Origin: Pseudomonas koreensis
Lineage (GTDB): Bacteria > Pseudomonadota > Gammaproteobacteria > Pseudomonadales > Pseudomonadaceae
Assembly (NCBI RefSeq): GCF_025447595.1
Contig: NZ_JAOEJU010000001.1
Location: forward strand, 558,001 to 622,000
DNA: 64,000 nucleotides
Reading direction: 5' to 3'
Shown here: positions 8,328-16,776 of the stretch, piece after piece
How positions within the stretch are numbered: the stretch's first letter is position 1
Layout: every line of letters starts with the position of its first letter
Program-made: the position numbers and the translations under genes
Notes under the pieces: generated by a model
Databases searched by the model: none
What the model saw: only the letters and a program-made list of their open reading frames with translations
Told to the model about the DNA's origin: nothing

Positions 8328-9245
8328 CTACTGAAGACTGTCCGGATCCCCAAAAAACATCTGAATCCGCGACCGCAACCACCGTTCCCCTGGATCGTTA
8401 TCCTGCGAACCACGCCAGGCCATGTGCAGTTCAAACGTACGAGTAGGCAACGGCGGATCCTCTGCTCGGACCCCACCCGCAGCCGTCAGCGCATCAGCCG
8501 TGTAGTCAGGAACGGTCGCCACGATGTCCGTCCCGGCCAGCAACGTGCTCAAGCCGTTGAACTGCGGCACGGCCAGCACCACATGGCGTTTGCGTCCGAG
8601 TTTCTCCAGTTCTTCATCAATGAAGCCACTGAGGTCTCCCGCAAACGACACCAGCGCATGCGGTCGGGCGCAGTAATCGTCCAGGCTCAACGGCCCCGGC
8701 ACAGTATCGGCGCGCAGTAATTTGGGTGCGCTGCGGCGCAGGACCTTGCGTTTGGCGTTGGCCGGCAGGTCGGTGGTGTAACTGACGCCGATGGAGATTT
8801 CGCCGGAAGCGAGCAGGCCGGGCATCAGGATGTAGTTGACGCGGCGCACCACCAGCACGATGCCGGGCGCTTCGGCGCGCAGGCGTTTGAGCAGCATTGG
8901 CAGCAATGCGAATTCGACGTCGTCCGACAGACCGATGCGAAATACCGAGGTGCTGGTCGCCGGATCAAATTCGGCCGCACGGCTGACGGCGGTCGAAATC
9001 GAGTCGAGGGCCGGGGAGAGCAGGGCGAAGATTTCCACCGCACGGGCGGAAGGCTCCATGCTGCGCCCGGTGCGCACAAACAAAGGGTCGTCGAACAGGC
9101 CGCGCAGGCGTGAAAGCGCCGCGCTGATCGCCGGCTGGCCGAGAAACAGCTTTTCCGCCGCACGGGTCACGCTGCGCTCGTGCATCAGCGTTTCGAACAC
9201 GATCAACAGGTTGAGGTCGACACGACGCAGGTCATTACGATTCAT
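8328..9245 (-). CDS. mexT: LysR-type activator MexT
   Basis: 305 residues. The N-terminal winged helix-turn-helix includes RAAEKLFLGQPAISAALSRL, and a LysR substrate-binding domain follows from about residue 90. As I remember P. aeruginosa MexT, the sequence is nearly identical through MNRNDLRRVDLNLL, the HTH and FDDPLFVRTGRS. The frame is open 21 codons further upstream, but the ATG at 9245 gives the conserved MNRNDL start. MexT activates mexEF-oprN and mexS. The gene is intact here, unlike the frameshifted mexT of many P. aeruginosa PAO1 stocks, so the pump should be inducible. It faces away from mexS across about 270 bases. Confidence 0.94.
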   Translation of the reverse strand: MNRNDLRRVDLNLLIVFETLMHERSVTRAAEKLFLGQPAISAALSRLRGLFDDPLFVRTGRSMEPSARAVEIFALLSPALDSISTAVSRAAEFDPATSTSVFRIGLSDDVEFALLPMLLKRLRAEAPGIVLVVRRVNYILMPGLLASGEISIGVSYTTDLPANAKRKVLRRSAPKLLRADTVPGPLSLDDYCARPHALVSFAGDLSGFIDEELEKLGRKRHVVLAVPQFNGLSTLLAGTDIVATVPDYTADALTAAGGVRAEDPPLPTRTFELHMAWRGSQDNDPGERWLRSRIQMFFGDPDSLQ

Positions 9246-9432
9246 CTGGAGTCCTGGCAGAGTCATCAAGCTTGACGAGAGCGACCATATGAGAACAATG
9301 GCCGGCATGAATCTTACGGGGAAAGGCTGGTAGTCTGCACCGGGTAATTCAGCTTTACTGAGAAGGCGGCAGCAGTTTTTTCATGGATTTTCTCAATGCT
9401 GACCATGCTGCGGAATCAATGACAGGCATGTC

Positions 9433-9456
9433 GACTATTAATAGCCACTGATAGTC
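9433..9456. promoter_or_regulatory. Inverted repeats in the mexT-mexS divergent promoter
   Basis: GACTAT (9433-9438) and ATAGTC (9451-9456) form 6-bp arms 12 bases apart. They overlap the 10-bp palindrome CTATTAATAG (9435-9444). The site lies 60-83 bases upstream of the mexS start, a suitable position for MexT or another regulator. No clean MexT consensus is present, so the assignment is tentative. Confidence 0.35.
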
Positions 9457-9515
9457 TTGGCTGGAAAGCCCAGATAGAGTTCAGGGCATTAGAGGTTACT
9501 TTGACGAGGTTTGCG

Positions 9516-10538
9516 ATGTCCCGCACGATCCGTTTTCACAAGTTTGGTCCGGCCGAGGTGCTCAAATGCGAAGAGCATGCGGCCGCTCAGCCAGGTCCTG
9601 GCGAAGTGCAGGTGCGTGTCGAGGCAATCGGCATCAGCTGGTACGACACGCTCTGGCGCCAGAACCTGGCGTCGTCCCAGGCACGTCTGCCTTCAGGCCT
9701 GGGCCATGAAATGGCCGGCGTGGTCACTGCGATCGGCGACGGCGTCGAAGATCTGGCCGTGGGCGACAAGGTGGCCAGCTTCCCGGCCGAGAGCCCCAAT
9801 GATTACCCGGTCTACGGCGAACTGATCGTTCTGCCGCGTACCGCGCTGACCCGTTATCCGGACGTGCTCAGCCCGATTGAAGCCAGCGTGCATTACACGC
9901 CGCTGTTGATCGCCTATTTCGGTTACGTTGATCTGGCACGGGTCAAACCCGGGCAGTTCGCCCTGGTGACCGACGCCAGCCACTGCGCCGGCCCGTCCTT
10001 CGTCCAGTTGGGCAAAGCGTTGGGTGTTCGGGTGATTGCTGCTACCAAGACGGCGGAGGAACGTGAGTACCTGCTGTCTCTCGGTGCCGAGAAAGTGATC
10101 GTCACCGAAGAAGAAGACCTGTTGATGCGGATCAACAAGATTACCGACAACCGCGGTGTCGACGTGGTGTTCGACGGTCTCGGCGGGCCACAGATGTCGC
10201 TGCTCGGCGATGTGCTGGCACCGCGTGGCAGCCTGGTGCTGTACGGCCTGCAGGGCGGCAACCAGACGCCATTCCCGGCCTGCGCAGCGTTCCAGAAGAA
10301 CATTCAGTTCTTCGTGCATTGCATCGGCAACTTCACCGGCAAACCGGAGCTGGGCATCATTCAGGATCATGTCGCCTTGCAGCGAGCGTTGCGCGATATC
10401 AATCAGCTCACCGCCGATCGTGTGCTGCTGCCGCTCAAGACCCGGGTGTTCCCGTTCAACGAGTTTGTGGAAGCACACCGCTACATGGACGAATGCCCAT
10501 GCCGCGAGCGGGTTGCCCTGCAAATCGAACCTGCCTGA
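9516..10538 (+). CDS. mexS: MexS-type quinone oxidoreductase
   Basis: 340 residues of the medium-chain dehydrogenase/reductase superfamily, zinc-free quinone-reductase type. A GroES-like domain comes first (about residues 10-130), then a Rossmann domain (about 135-280) with a nucleotide-binding stretch around LVTDASHCAGPSFVQLGKA and GVDVVFDGLGG. GAGG at 9506-9509 sits 6 bases before the ATG at 9516, which is preferred over an upstream TTG. mexS lies divergent to mexT, as in P. aeruginosa, where loss of MexS activates MexT and the pump. It is thought to detoxify electrophilic metabolites that otherwise trigger MexT. Confidence 0.93.
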   Translation: MSRTIRFHKFGPAEVLKCEEHAAAQPGPGEVQVRVEAIGISWYDTLWRQNLASSQARLPSGLGHEMAGVVTAIGDGVEDLAVGDKVASFPAESPNDYPVYGELIVLPRTALTRYPDVLSPIEASVHYTPLLIAYFGYVDLARVKPGQFALVTDASHCAGPSFVQLGKALGVRVIAATKTAEEREYLLSLGAEKVIVTEEEDLLMRINKITDNRGVDVVFDGLGGPQMSLLGDVLAPRGSLVLYGLQGGNQTPFPACAAFQKNIQFFVHCIGNFTGKPELGIIQDHVALQRALRDINQLTADRVLLPLKTRVFPFNEFVEAHRYMDECPCRERVALQIEPA

Positions 10539-10550
10539 CCCCTTCCGATC

Positions 10551-10574
10551 AGAGTCCGTGGCCCCACGGACTCT
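10551..10574 (+). terminator. Terminator-like hairpin after mexS
   Basis: A perfect 10-bp stem AGAGTCCGTG/CACGGACTCT (10551-10560 with 10565-10574) with a 4-base loop lies 12 bases past the mexS stop. The T tract is weak (TTGTG), so termination may be incomplete. Confidence 0.65.
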
Positions 10575-10726
10575 TGTGCGTAAAATCTTTCAGATATCGA
10601 GAAACCCCGGGTGTGTCGCCTGGGGAAGTTCAGCAACTGAACTGGTATTTACTCTCGATCTGTATCTTCTAATCGCCATCCAGATCCTGATAATTGAATG
10701 ACTACTTTCATCTCAAGGAATGAGCT

Positions 10727-10972
10727 ATGGCTGTGCATTCTATTTACCCGGCATCCGACCTTCTCGCTGTTTACCGTCGAACATCAAACTTCTGTTTAAT
10801 GTTTGTAGGCCTGCTGCGTAATCCCTTCTTTTTTTCTTGTGCTTATCTTGCGCAGGACTCTGTAAGAAGTTTCCTAGGTATAGAAGCTTTCGCGGAAAAC
10901 CCTGTAGCGATAAGGGTTTGCGATGCCGAGGCCGGCCGTCGTGAATATACCGAGCTCAACTGTTTCAAATAA
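10727..10972 (+). CDS. Hypothetical 81-residue ORF, doubtful
   Basis: An ATG follows an AAGGA-like site (AAGGAATGAGCT) at a suitable distance, and the frame runs 81 codons to TAA. The product has a hydrophobic, Phe-rich middle (LLRNPFFFSCAYLA) and no recognised domain. The region is AT-rich and codon use differs from the neighbouring genes. It may be a small horizontally acquired gene or chance. Low confidence. Confidence 0.25.
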   Translation: MAVHSIYPASDLLAVYRRTSNFCLMFVGLLRNPFFFSCAYLAQDSVRSFLGIEAFAENPVAIRVCDAEAGRREYTELNCFK

Positions 10973-11084
10973 CTACAAAAGCTTAAGTGTTAGCATTCAG
11001 CGTCTATTAATTAATGAAGAATGATTGTGCATCCGCTATTCGTGGCTGCGCGATATGAAACCTTTGATATCGAGTGAAGTACTG

Positions 11085-12536
11085 ATGAGCACGATCCATG
11101 ATCAGGCAATGAATTATGTCTACCAGCAAGTATTACAGCGCCTGCTGAGTTTCTTTTCCCGTGCCGAGCGTACGGCGCTGCAACTGTTGATCCAGCGATT
11201 GGCGGTTGCTGCCGGCGGCATGGACCGCATCGCAGAATTCAAGGTTCTGGTGATCCAGTCCGGCACGCGCGACTGCTGCTACAACCTGGCGCTGTTGCGT
11301 GCGGCGCAATTGAGCATCGCTGGACGTGCGCCGGGCACCTTCCAGTTGCGGGTCGCCACCCTGCGCTGGAGTGGCGCCCCGGCTTCGGCATTGCAAAACA
11401 TGCATCGCAGTTTCGGTGCGTTGTTTCTGTATGACGATCCTCGGGTAGAGCTTCTGATGGTGGATCATCGCGAGGTGCTTCCCTTCAACCATCAGGCGTG
11501 TATCAGCGACGAAGGTCGCGAGTGTGGTCGCCTGAATCTGCTGATGCTGGGGCATCGTCGCGGATGGGATGAAAGTCTGATGCTGTGGGATGACCTGTAT
11601 CTGGCCACGGCCGAGTTCTACGGTCAGATCGCACGCTGGAGCAAGGGGGTCGATGCGCTGATCGGCAGTGAAAGCGTTCGTCATCAGGAGCAATTCATCG
11701 AAGGTCTGGATCGAGCGGCGCGCAAGGCAGACATTGGCGCTTTACCAAGAACGGCCGGCGGATTCGGCGAACTGTTCGGTTTGATCGACAGCATGGGCGG
11801 TGATTTTTACCGCGAGCTCTACCCCGAATCGGAACTGGCAGCATGGCGTCCGCTTGGAGACTTCGAAGCCTGTCGGCGGACCAGCTACATCGGCATCGAC
11901 GACGTAGTGGTCGGCAAGATGGAGGAGCGGTGGCCGTTGCTCAGCGACTTCCTCGGCTTCCAGGCCGACGATCTGATGTTCGAAGCCCGAACTGGCGAAT
12001 GCGCCGATCCCCTGGTCGGTGCCTACCTGAGCGGCCTTCAGGCCAGCCATACAGAGGGGCACAGCTTTGAGGGCGGTGTGTCGGAGTACCTGCAGAGCTG
12101 CCTGGCAACGATGCGTCGCAGAGGCATGCCCGAGCAGCTCTGCGAACGTTTTCTCGCGACGTTCGGCAATCTGTCCGATTATGCCGAGCACAGGTCGATG
12201 GCAATCTCATCTCTGCAAAGAAACTTCGGCCTCAATGAGCCACAACTGACGTGTCTGTTGTTCGCCCCGTTCATCGATGGTGGTGCCGGGCTTGAGCGGT
12301 TTTTGCGAACCTGCCACCCGGGCATGCTGGTCGCAATGCCGGACTTGCACCGAGCCATGCAGGGACTGCATGCACCGGAGCAGGTCTTGCAATGGATGAC
12401 CGATGTCAGCGGGCTGCCCGCCCGGTTGATCAGCCGTTTATACGTAATGGGCAGCATCCGGATGGACAAGCCGGTGGCGACCGCGCAGCAGCCTGCTCAC
12501 GAGGTCTCCCTGGGTGACCGTTCGGCGGAAGGCTGA
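11085..12536 (+). CDS. Unrecognised 483-residue protein upstream of a MocR-like regulator
   Basis: The frame extends to a TTG at 11025, but ATG 11085 (MSTIHDQAMNYVY) follows GAGTGAAG and is the better start. The product is soluble, without signal peptide or membrane helix, and rich in Leu, Arg and Asp/Glu. One segment (about residues 40-80) begins AGGMDRIAEFKVLVIQSG, and a helical C-terminal third ends in GLPARLISRLYVMGS. Cysteines are scattered, with no metal-binding CxxC pattern. I do not recognise the family and assign no function. It ends 49 bases before the MocR-like gene on the same strand, so the pair may be co-transcribed. A 7-bp inverted repeat lies in the gap. Confidence 0.75.
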   Translation: MSTIHDQAMNYVYQQVLQRLLSFFSRAERTALQLLIQRLAVAAGGMDRIAEFKVLVIQSGTRDCCYNLALLRAAQLSIAGRAPGTFQLRVATLRWSGAPASALQNMHRSFGALFLYDDPRVELLMVDHREVLPFNHQACISDEGRECGRLNLLMLGHRRGWDESLMLWDDLYLATAEFYGQIARWSKGVDALIGSESVRHQEQFIEGLDRAARKADIGALPRTAGGFGELFGLIDSMGGDFYRELYPESELAAWRPLGDFEACRRTSYIGIDDVVVGKMEERWPLLSDFLGFQADDLMFEARTGECADPLVGAYLSGLQASHTEGHSFEGGVSEYLQSCLATMRRRGMPEQLCERFLATFGNLSDYAEHRSMAISSLQRNFGLNEPQLTCLLFAPFIDGGAGLERFLRTCHPGMLVAMPDLHRAMQGLHAPEQVLQWMTDVSGLPARLISRLYVMGSIRMDKPVATAQQPAHEVSLGDRSAEG

Positions 12537-12538
12537 AG

Positions 12539-12559
12539 GTGATCGTATCGCCCGATCAC
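12539..12559. promoter_or_regulatory. Inverted repeat between the hypothetical gene and the MocR-like gene
   Basis: GTGATCG (12539-12545) and CGATCAC (12553-12559) form a 7-bp dyad with a 7-base spacer, starting 2 bases past the upstream stop. No T tract follows, so an operator for the downstream regulator is as likely as a terminator. Confidence 0.4.
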
Positions 12560-12585
12560 GGGAAGCATGATGTGGGCGCTGCCTC

Positions 12586-14016
12586 ATGAATGTTTCGCGA
12601 GAAACCGACTTTGCCTATCAGGCGGTCTATCGTTACCTGACCCAATTGATCAATGAGCCGGGCAACCAGGGGGCCATTCGTCTGCCGTCATTGAGACAGC
12701 TTGCCGAACGGCTGAACGTCTCGGTCTCGACCATTCAGTACGCGTATGCCTTGCTGGAAAAAGAAGGCCGGGTCTACTCAGTGGCCAAGTCGGGATATTT
12801 CGCGAAAGCGAGTTCAACGTTCTCGTCGCCGGGGCGTGGCGGCGATCTGCTGGAAACCGTCTATGTCAACGCCAGGTGCTCTGGCATGCGGGTATTGAGC
12901 GCGGATGACCCGGCTTCGATCCAGCCTCTGGATCGCCCGCTGTTGATGCTTGAAAGAGAGTTGCTGCGCCAGTATCCACGTCACCTGCAAGCACCGGCCC
13001 AGCCTTGTGGAGAGCTTGAACTGCGCACTTTGCTTGCCGCCCGCTATACCTCATCCGCCACACATTGCTGGCATGCCGAGGATGTTTATATCGGTGCAGA
13101 CATGAGAGGGGTACTGGAAATCCTGATCGCTGTACTCGGGCTGCGCCAGACAACCGTGTTGATCGAATCCCCCTGCGACTGGGCGGTCCTGCGCCTGTTT
13201 CAGTCTGTCGACGTACGCGTGATAGAGCTGGCGGTGCAACCTGACGGTGCATTTGATACAGACAGACTCGAAGCCTTGCTCACGACCGAGCCTGTCCGGC
13301 TGATCCTGCTGTCCTCGAAATTGCGCATGCCCCATGGCAGTCGGTTTCCCCGGGACAATCGCCATGCGATAGCGCAATTGCTCTTGAGCCATGGTACCTG
13401 GGTCCTGGAAAACGATTGTCATGGCGAGTTGCTGGACGACATGGAGGATCGACCACTGCGCGAGCTGCTGGACCCGGATCGTTTATTGGTGTTTTCAACA
13501 TTCGAAAAATACATCGGCGTCGAGGCTCCCTACGGTTTTGTACTTTCGCGGCAATGGCGCGATGATCTGCAGCGTCAATTCCTGCTGCGCTCATTCCGGC
13601 TCTCGCCGATCCGGCAGAAAGCCATTGCGCGTCTGCATGCCAGTGGGCGAGTCGACCAGCATCTGGGCGTACTCAGGCACCAGCTCAGGGAGCGGCGCAT
13701 GCCCTGGATTGAGCTCATACGTGGTCGACTGGGTGACATGCTGCAGGTTGTCGAGCCGCAGGGCGGCGGAACGATCTGGCTGCACTCCCGGCACCCGATA
13801 GCGATGGATGCGGTGTTTCAACGACTGCTGAAACAAAACGTATTGATTGCACCTGGGGAGTTGTTCAGTATTCAGGGGCTGCACGCTCAGAGCCTGCGTC
13901 TTGACGCGACCGGAGGGGCGGAGGACGAGTTGTTAATACTTGTCGGACTGCTCGGGGACGCGTTGCGGCTGGCTCCGCGAACGGATGTGTACAAACACGT
14001 CCTTTGCACCGGATAG
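12586..14016 (+). CDS. MocR/GntR-type regulator with aminotransferase-like domain
   Basis: 476 residues. The N-terminal winged helix (residues 8-70) contains LPSLRQLAERLNVSVSTIQYAYALLEKEGRVY, two residue blocks typical of GntR DNA-binding domains. A fold type I aminotransferase-like domain follows from about residue 110. The lysine that would form the PLP aldimine is present (STFEK, K308). The motif that binds the cofactor ring reads ENDCHGE (275-281), whereas the family has EDDYDxE. The Asp and Tyr equivalent to D279 and Y281 of B. subtilis GabR therefore appear to be Asn276 and Cys278. It may bind PLP weakly or sense something else. The alignment was made by eye. Confidence 0.85.
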   Translation: MNVSRETDFAYQAVYRYLTQLINEPGNQGAIRLPSLRQLAERLNVSVSTIQYAYALLEKEGRVYSVAKSGYFAKASSTFSSPGRGGDLLETVYVNARCSGMRVLSADDPASIQPLDRPLLMLERELLRQYPRHLQAPAQPCGELELRTLLAARYTSSATHCWHAEDVYIGADMRGVLEILIAVLGLRQTTVLIESPCDWAVLRLFQSVDVRVIELAVQPDGAFDTDRLEALLTTEPVRLILLSSKLRMPHGSRFPRDNRHAIAQLLLSHGTWVLENDCHGELLDDMEDRPLRELLDPDRLLVFSTFEKYIGVEAPYGFVLSRQWRDDLQRQFLLRSFRLSPIRQKAIARLHASGRVDQHLGVLRHQLRERRMPWIELIRGRLGDMLQVVEPQGGGTIWLHSRHPIAMDAVFQRLLKQNVLIAPGELFSIQGLHAQSLRLDATGGAEDELLILVGLLGDALRLAPRTDVYKHVLCTG

Positions 14017-14092
14017 ATCCCGTCGCGCTCCGGTCTAACTGCCAGTAAACTCCGCTGTAATTTCCTGAACCACTCTAATTTAGAGGTTTTGC

Positions 14093-15739
14093 ATGACACT
14101 CAGTCCTTTTGCGGGCAAACCGGCACCGGCAGAATTGTTGGTCGATATCCCGCGACTGGTAACGGCGTACTACACCGGTCAACCCGACGCCTCGGTTTCT
14201 ACCCAGCGCGTGGCGTTCGGCACCTCCGGGCATCGGGGTAGTTCCTTTGATTTGAGTTTCAACGAATGGCACGTTCTGGCCATCAGTCAGGCGATCTGCC
14301 TGTATCGCGAGGCGCAGGGCATCACCGGGCCGCTGTTCGTCGGCATCGACACACATGCGTTGTCGACCCCGGCCGGGGCCAGTGCCCTGGAAGTGCTGGC
14401 GGCCAACGGCGTGACCGTGATGATCGCCGAAGGTGATGAATACACCCCGACCCCGGCAGTCTCCCACGCCATTCTTTGCTACAACCGTGGTCGCACCAGC
14501 GGCCTGGCCGATGGCATCGTCATCACCCCGTCGCACAACCCGCCTCAAAGCGGCGGCTACAAGTACAACCCAACCAATGGCGGCCCGGCAGACACCCACA
14601 TCACCAAGTGGATCGAAGCCAAGGCCAACGAACTGCTGGCCAACAAATTGGCCGGCGTCAAACGCATCAGCTACGAGCAAGCGCTCAAGGCCGAAACCAC
14701 CCACCGTCACGACTACGTCAACACCTACGTGGCCGACCTGATCAACGTCATCGACTTCGATGCCATTCGCGGCGCCAAACTGCGCCTGGGCGTCGATCCG
14801 CTGGGCGGAGCAGGGGTGCGCTACTGGTCGGCGATTGCCGAGCACTATCGTCTGGACTTGGACGTGGTGAACAAGGAAGTCGATTCGACGTTCCGCTTCA
14901 TGACCGTCGACTGGGACGGGCAGATTCGCATGGACCCATCGTCCAGCCATGCCATGCAAGGCCTGATCGGTCTGAAGGAACGCTTTGACGTGGCCTTCGC
15001 CTGCGACCCGGATCACGACCGCCACGGCATCGTCACACCGTCCGGCGGCCTGCTGGCACCGAACAACTACCTGGCGGTGTCGATCGACTACCTGTTCCAG
15101 AACCGTCCGCAATGGCGTGCCGACGCAGCCGTGGGTAAAACCGTGGTCAGCAGCGGTCTGATCGATCGCGTGGCCAAGCGTCTGGGCCGTCGCCTGTACG
15201 AAGTGCCGGTCGGCTTCAAATGGTTTGCCGATGGTCTGTTCGACGGCTCGCTGGGTTTTGGCGGCGAAGAAAGCGCCGGCGCCTCGTTCCTGCGCAAGGA
15301 CGGCGGCGTCTGGAGCACCGACAAGGACGGCCTGATTCCAGCCCTGTTGGCCGCTGAAATGACTGCCCGTACCGGCCGCGACCCGAGCCAGGCCTACCGT
15401 GCTCTGACTGATGAGCTGGGCGAGCCGTTCTCGGTGCGTGTCGACGCCAAGGCCAATCCTGAGCAGAAAGCTCTGCTGAGCAAGCTGTCGCCGGAGCAGG
15501 TCACGTCGACCGAGCTGGCGGGCGAGAAGATCCAGAGCATTCTCAGCCATGCGCCGGGCAACGATCAGGCCATCGGCGGTCTGAAAGTGATGACCGAGAA
15601 CGGCTGGTTCGCCGCGCGCCCGTCGGGTACCGAAGACATCTACAAGATCTACGCCGAAAGCTTCATCGGTGACGACCACCTCAAGCAACTGGTGGCCGAA
15701 GCGCAAACCCTGGTAGACGGTGCCATCAGCACTAAATAA
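14093..15739 (+). CDS. pgm: Phosphoglucomutase (alpha-D-glucose)
   Basis: 548 residues, the usual length of bacterial Pgm. It interconverts glucose 1-phosphate and glucose 6-phosphate for glycogen, trehalose and envelope sugar synthesis in the cytoplasm. The active-site phosphoserine is S147 in TPSHNPP. The metal loop is DPDHD (305-309), and the C-terminal phosphate-binding segment is [20 protein letters not shown] precedes the ATG. It stands alone and ends at a strong bidirectional terminator shared with the convergent pirin gene. Confidence 0.95.
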   Translation: MTLSPFAGKPAPAELLVDIPRLVTAYYTGQPDASVSTQRVAFGTSGHRGSSFDLSFNEWHVLAISQAICLYREAQGITGPLFVGIDTHALSTPAGASALEVLAANGVTVMIAEGDEYTPTPAVSHAILCYNRGRTSGLADGIVITPSHNPPQSGGYKYNPTNGGPADTHITKWIEAKANELLANKLAGVKRISYEQALKAETTHRHDYVNTYVADLINVIDFDAIRGAKLRLGVDPLGGAGVRYWSAIAEHYRLDLDVVNKEVDSTFRFMTVDWDGQIRMDPSSSHAMQGLIGLKERFDVAFACDPDHDRHGIVTPSGGLLAPNNYLAVSIDYLFQNRPQWRADAAVGKTVVSSGLIDRVAKRLGRRLYEVPVGFKWFADGLFDGSLGFGGEESAGASFLRKDGGVWSTDKDGLIPALLAAEMTARTGRDPSQAYRALTDELGEPFSVRVDAKANPEQKALLSKLSPEQVTSTELAGEKIQSILSHAPGNDQAIGGLKVMTENGWFAARPSGTEDIYKIYAESFIGDDHLKQLVAEAQTLVDGAISTK

Positions 15740-15752
15740 ATCCAGGCAACGG

Positions 15753-15783
15753 AAAAGGGCGACCCTGAGGTCGCCCTTTTTTG
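15753..15783. terminator. Bidirectional terminator between pgm and pirin
   Basis: A 12-bp perfect stem AAAAGGGCGACC/GGTCGCCCTTTT (15753-15764 with 15769-15780) with a 4-base loop has a T tract on the plus strand and A4 at the other end. It serves both convergent genes. Confidence 0.92.
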
Positions 15784-15802
15784 TGCCCGCCATTTATGTC
15801 AA

Positions 15803-16498
15803 TCAGGCCAGATCCACCAACACGATCTCGCTGTCTTCCAGCGCCGTGACGGTCAACACCTGTTCATGAGCCACCGCCACACCGTCTCGAGCTTGTGCAC
15901 GCAAACCGTTGACTTCAATGACACCCGTAGCCGGAACCAGATAAGCCCGGCGCCCGGCATCAAGGCGATATTCAGCGGTTTCTCCGGCCTTGATATTGGC
16001 CGCCACCAAGCGTGCGTCGGCGCGGATGCGCAGGCTTTGATCGTCACCGTCCTTGCCGCTGGCGAGGGTCACGAAACCTTCGCGGTCGCCTTTCGGGAAC
16101 GGTTTGGCGCCCCAGGACGGCGGTGCACCGGTTTCAGTCGGCAAAATCCAGATCTGGAAAATCTTGGTGTCCGTGGCTTCCAGGTTGTATTCGCTGTGGG
16201 CGATCCCGGTGCCGGCGCTCATCACTTGTACGTCGCCCGCTTCGGTGCGGCCCTTATTGCCCAGATTGTCCTGGTGGCTGATCGCACCTTCACGCACGTA
16301 AGTGATGATTTCCATGTCGCGGTGCGGGTGAGTAGGGAAGCCCGTGCCGGCGGCAATGATGTCGTCGTTCCACACGCGCAGGTTGCCCCAGCTCATGCGT
16401 TGCGGATCGTAGTACTCGGCGAACGAAAAATGGTGATGGGCATCCAACCAGCCATGATGGGCGCCGCCCAGCGAGCTGAAAGGTCTGAGTTCAAGCAT
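15803..16498 (-). CDS. Pirin-family protein (YhhW-like, quercetin dioxygenase type)
   Basis: 231 residues in two cupin domains. The N-terminal cupin carries the metal ligands in FPTHPHRDMEIITYV (two His) and in GTGIAHSEYN (His), the pattern of pirins and E. coli YhhW, some of which have quercetin 2,3-dioxygenase activity. The C-terminal cupin ends in DSEIVLVDLA. The cytoplasmic function in Pseudomonas is not settled. Transcription runs leftward toward the shared terminator. The upstream region (16499-16776) contains TGATTGA (16559-16565) and TCAATCA (16586-16592), a possible operator. Confidence 0.88.
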   Translation of the reverse strand: MLELRPFSSLGGAHHGWLDAHHHFSFAEYYDPQRMSWGNLRVWNDDIIAAGTGFPTHPHRDMEIITYVREGAISHQDNLGNKGRTEAGDVQVMSAGTGIAHSEYNLEATDTKIFQIWILPTETGAPPSWGAKPFPKGDREGFVTLASGKDGDDQSLRIRADARLVAANIKAGETAEYRLDAGRRAYLVPATGVIEVNGLRAQARDGVAVAHEQVLTVTALEDSEIVLVDLA

Positions 16499-16776
16499 GA
16501 TCGTCTCCTTAAAGGGTTCGTCATGGGGCGTAATGCCTGGGCCACGAAGCGAGACCGGTGATTGATGGCGAGCATCATCTATCAGTCAATCATCGATAAA
16601 AAGCGTAAAAAGTGCGGCATTAATATCGAATTTATTGATGCGAAAACACCTCGAAACCATCTCATCCCACCTTCACTTCATCACCTAAACCAATGACCTG
16701 TAAGCATTTCGCTAGAACAAAAAAGCAAATGCAGACACCATAGCCCTTAACAGCCTCACATCCGGAGTCCGTCAGC

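Larger units (their letters stand above)
10539..11084. other. AT-rich intergenic region after mexS
   Basis: 546 bases, visibly poorer in GC than its surroundings. It contains the mexS terminator (10551-10574), one weak 81-codon frame (10727-10972) and low-complexity AT stretches ahead of the next gene. No tRNA, repeat or transposase remnant was recognised. Confidence 0.5.
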
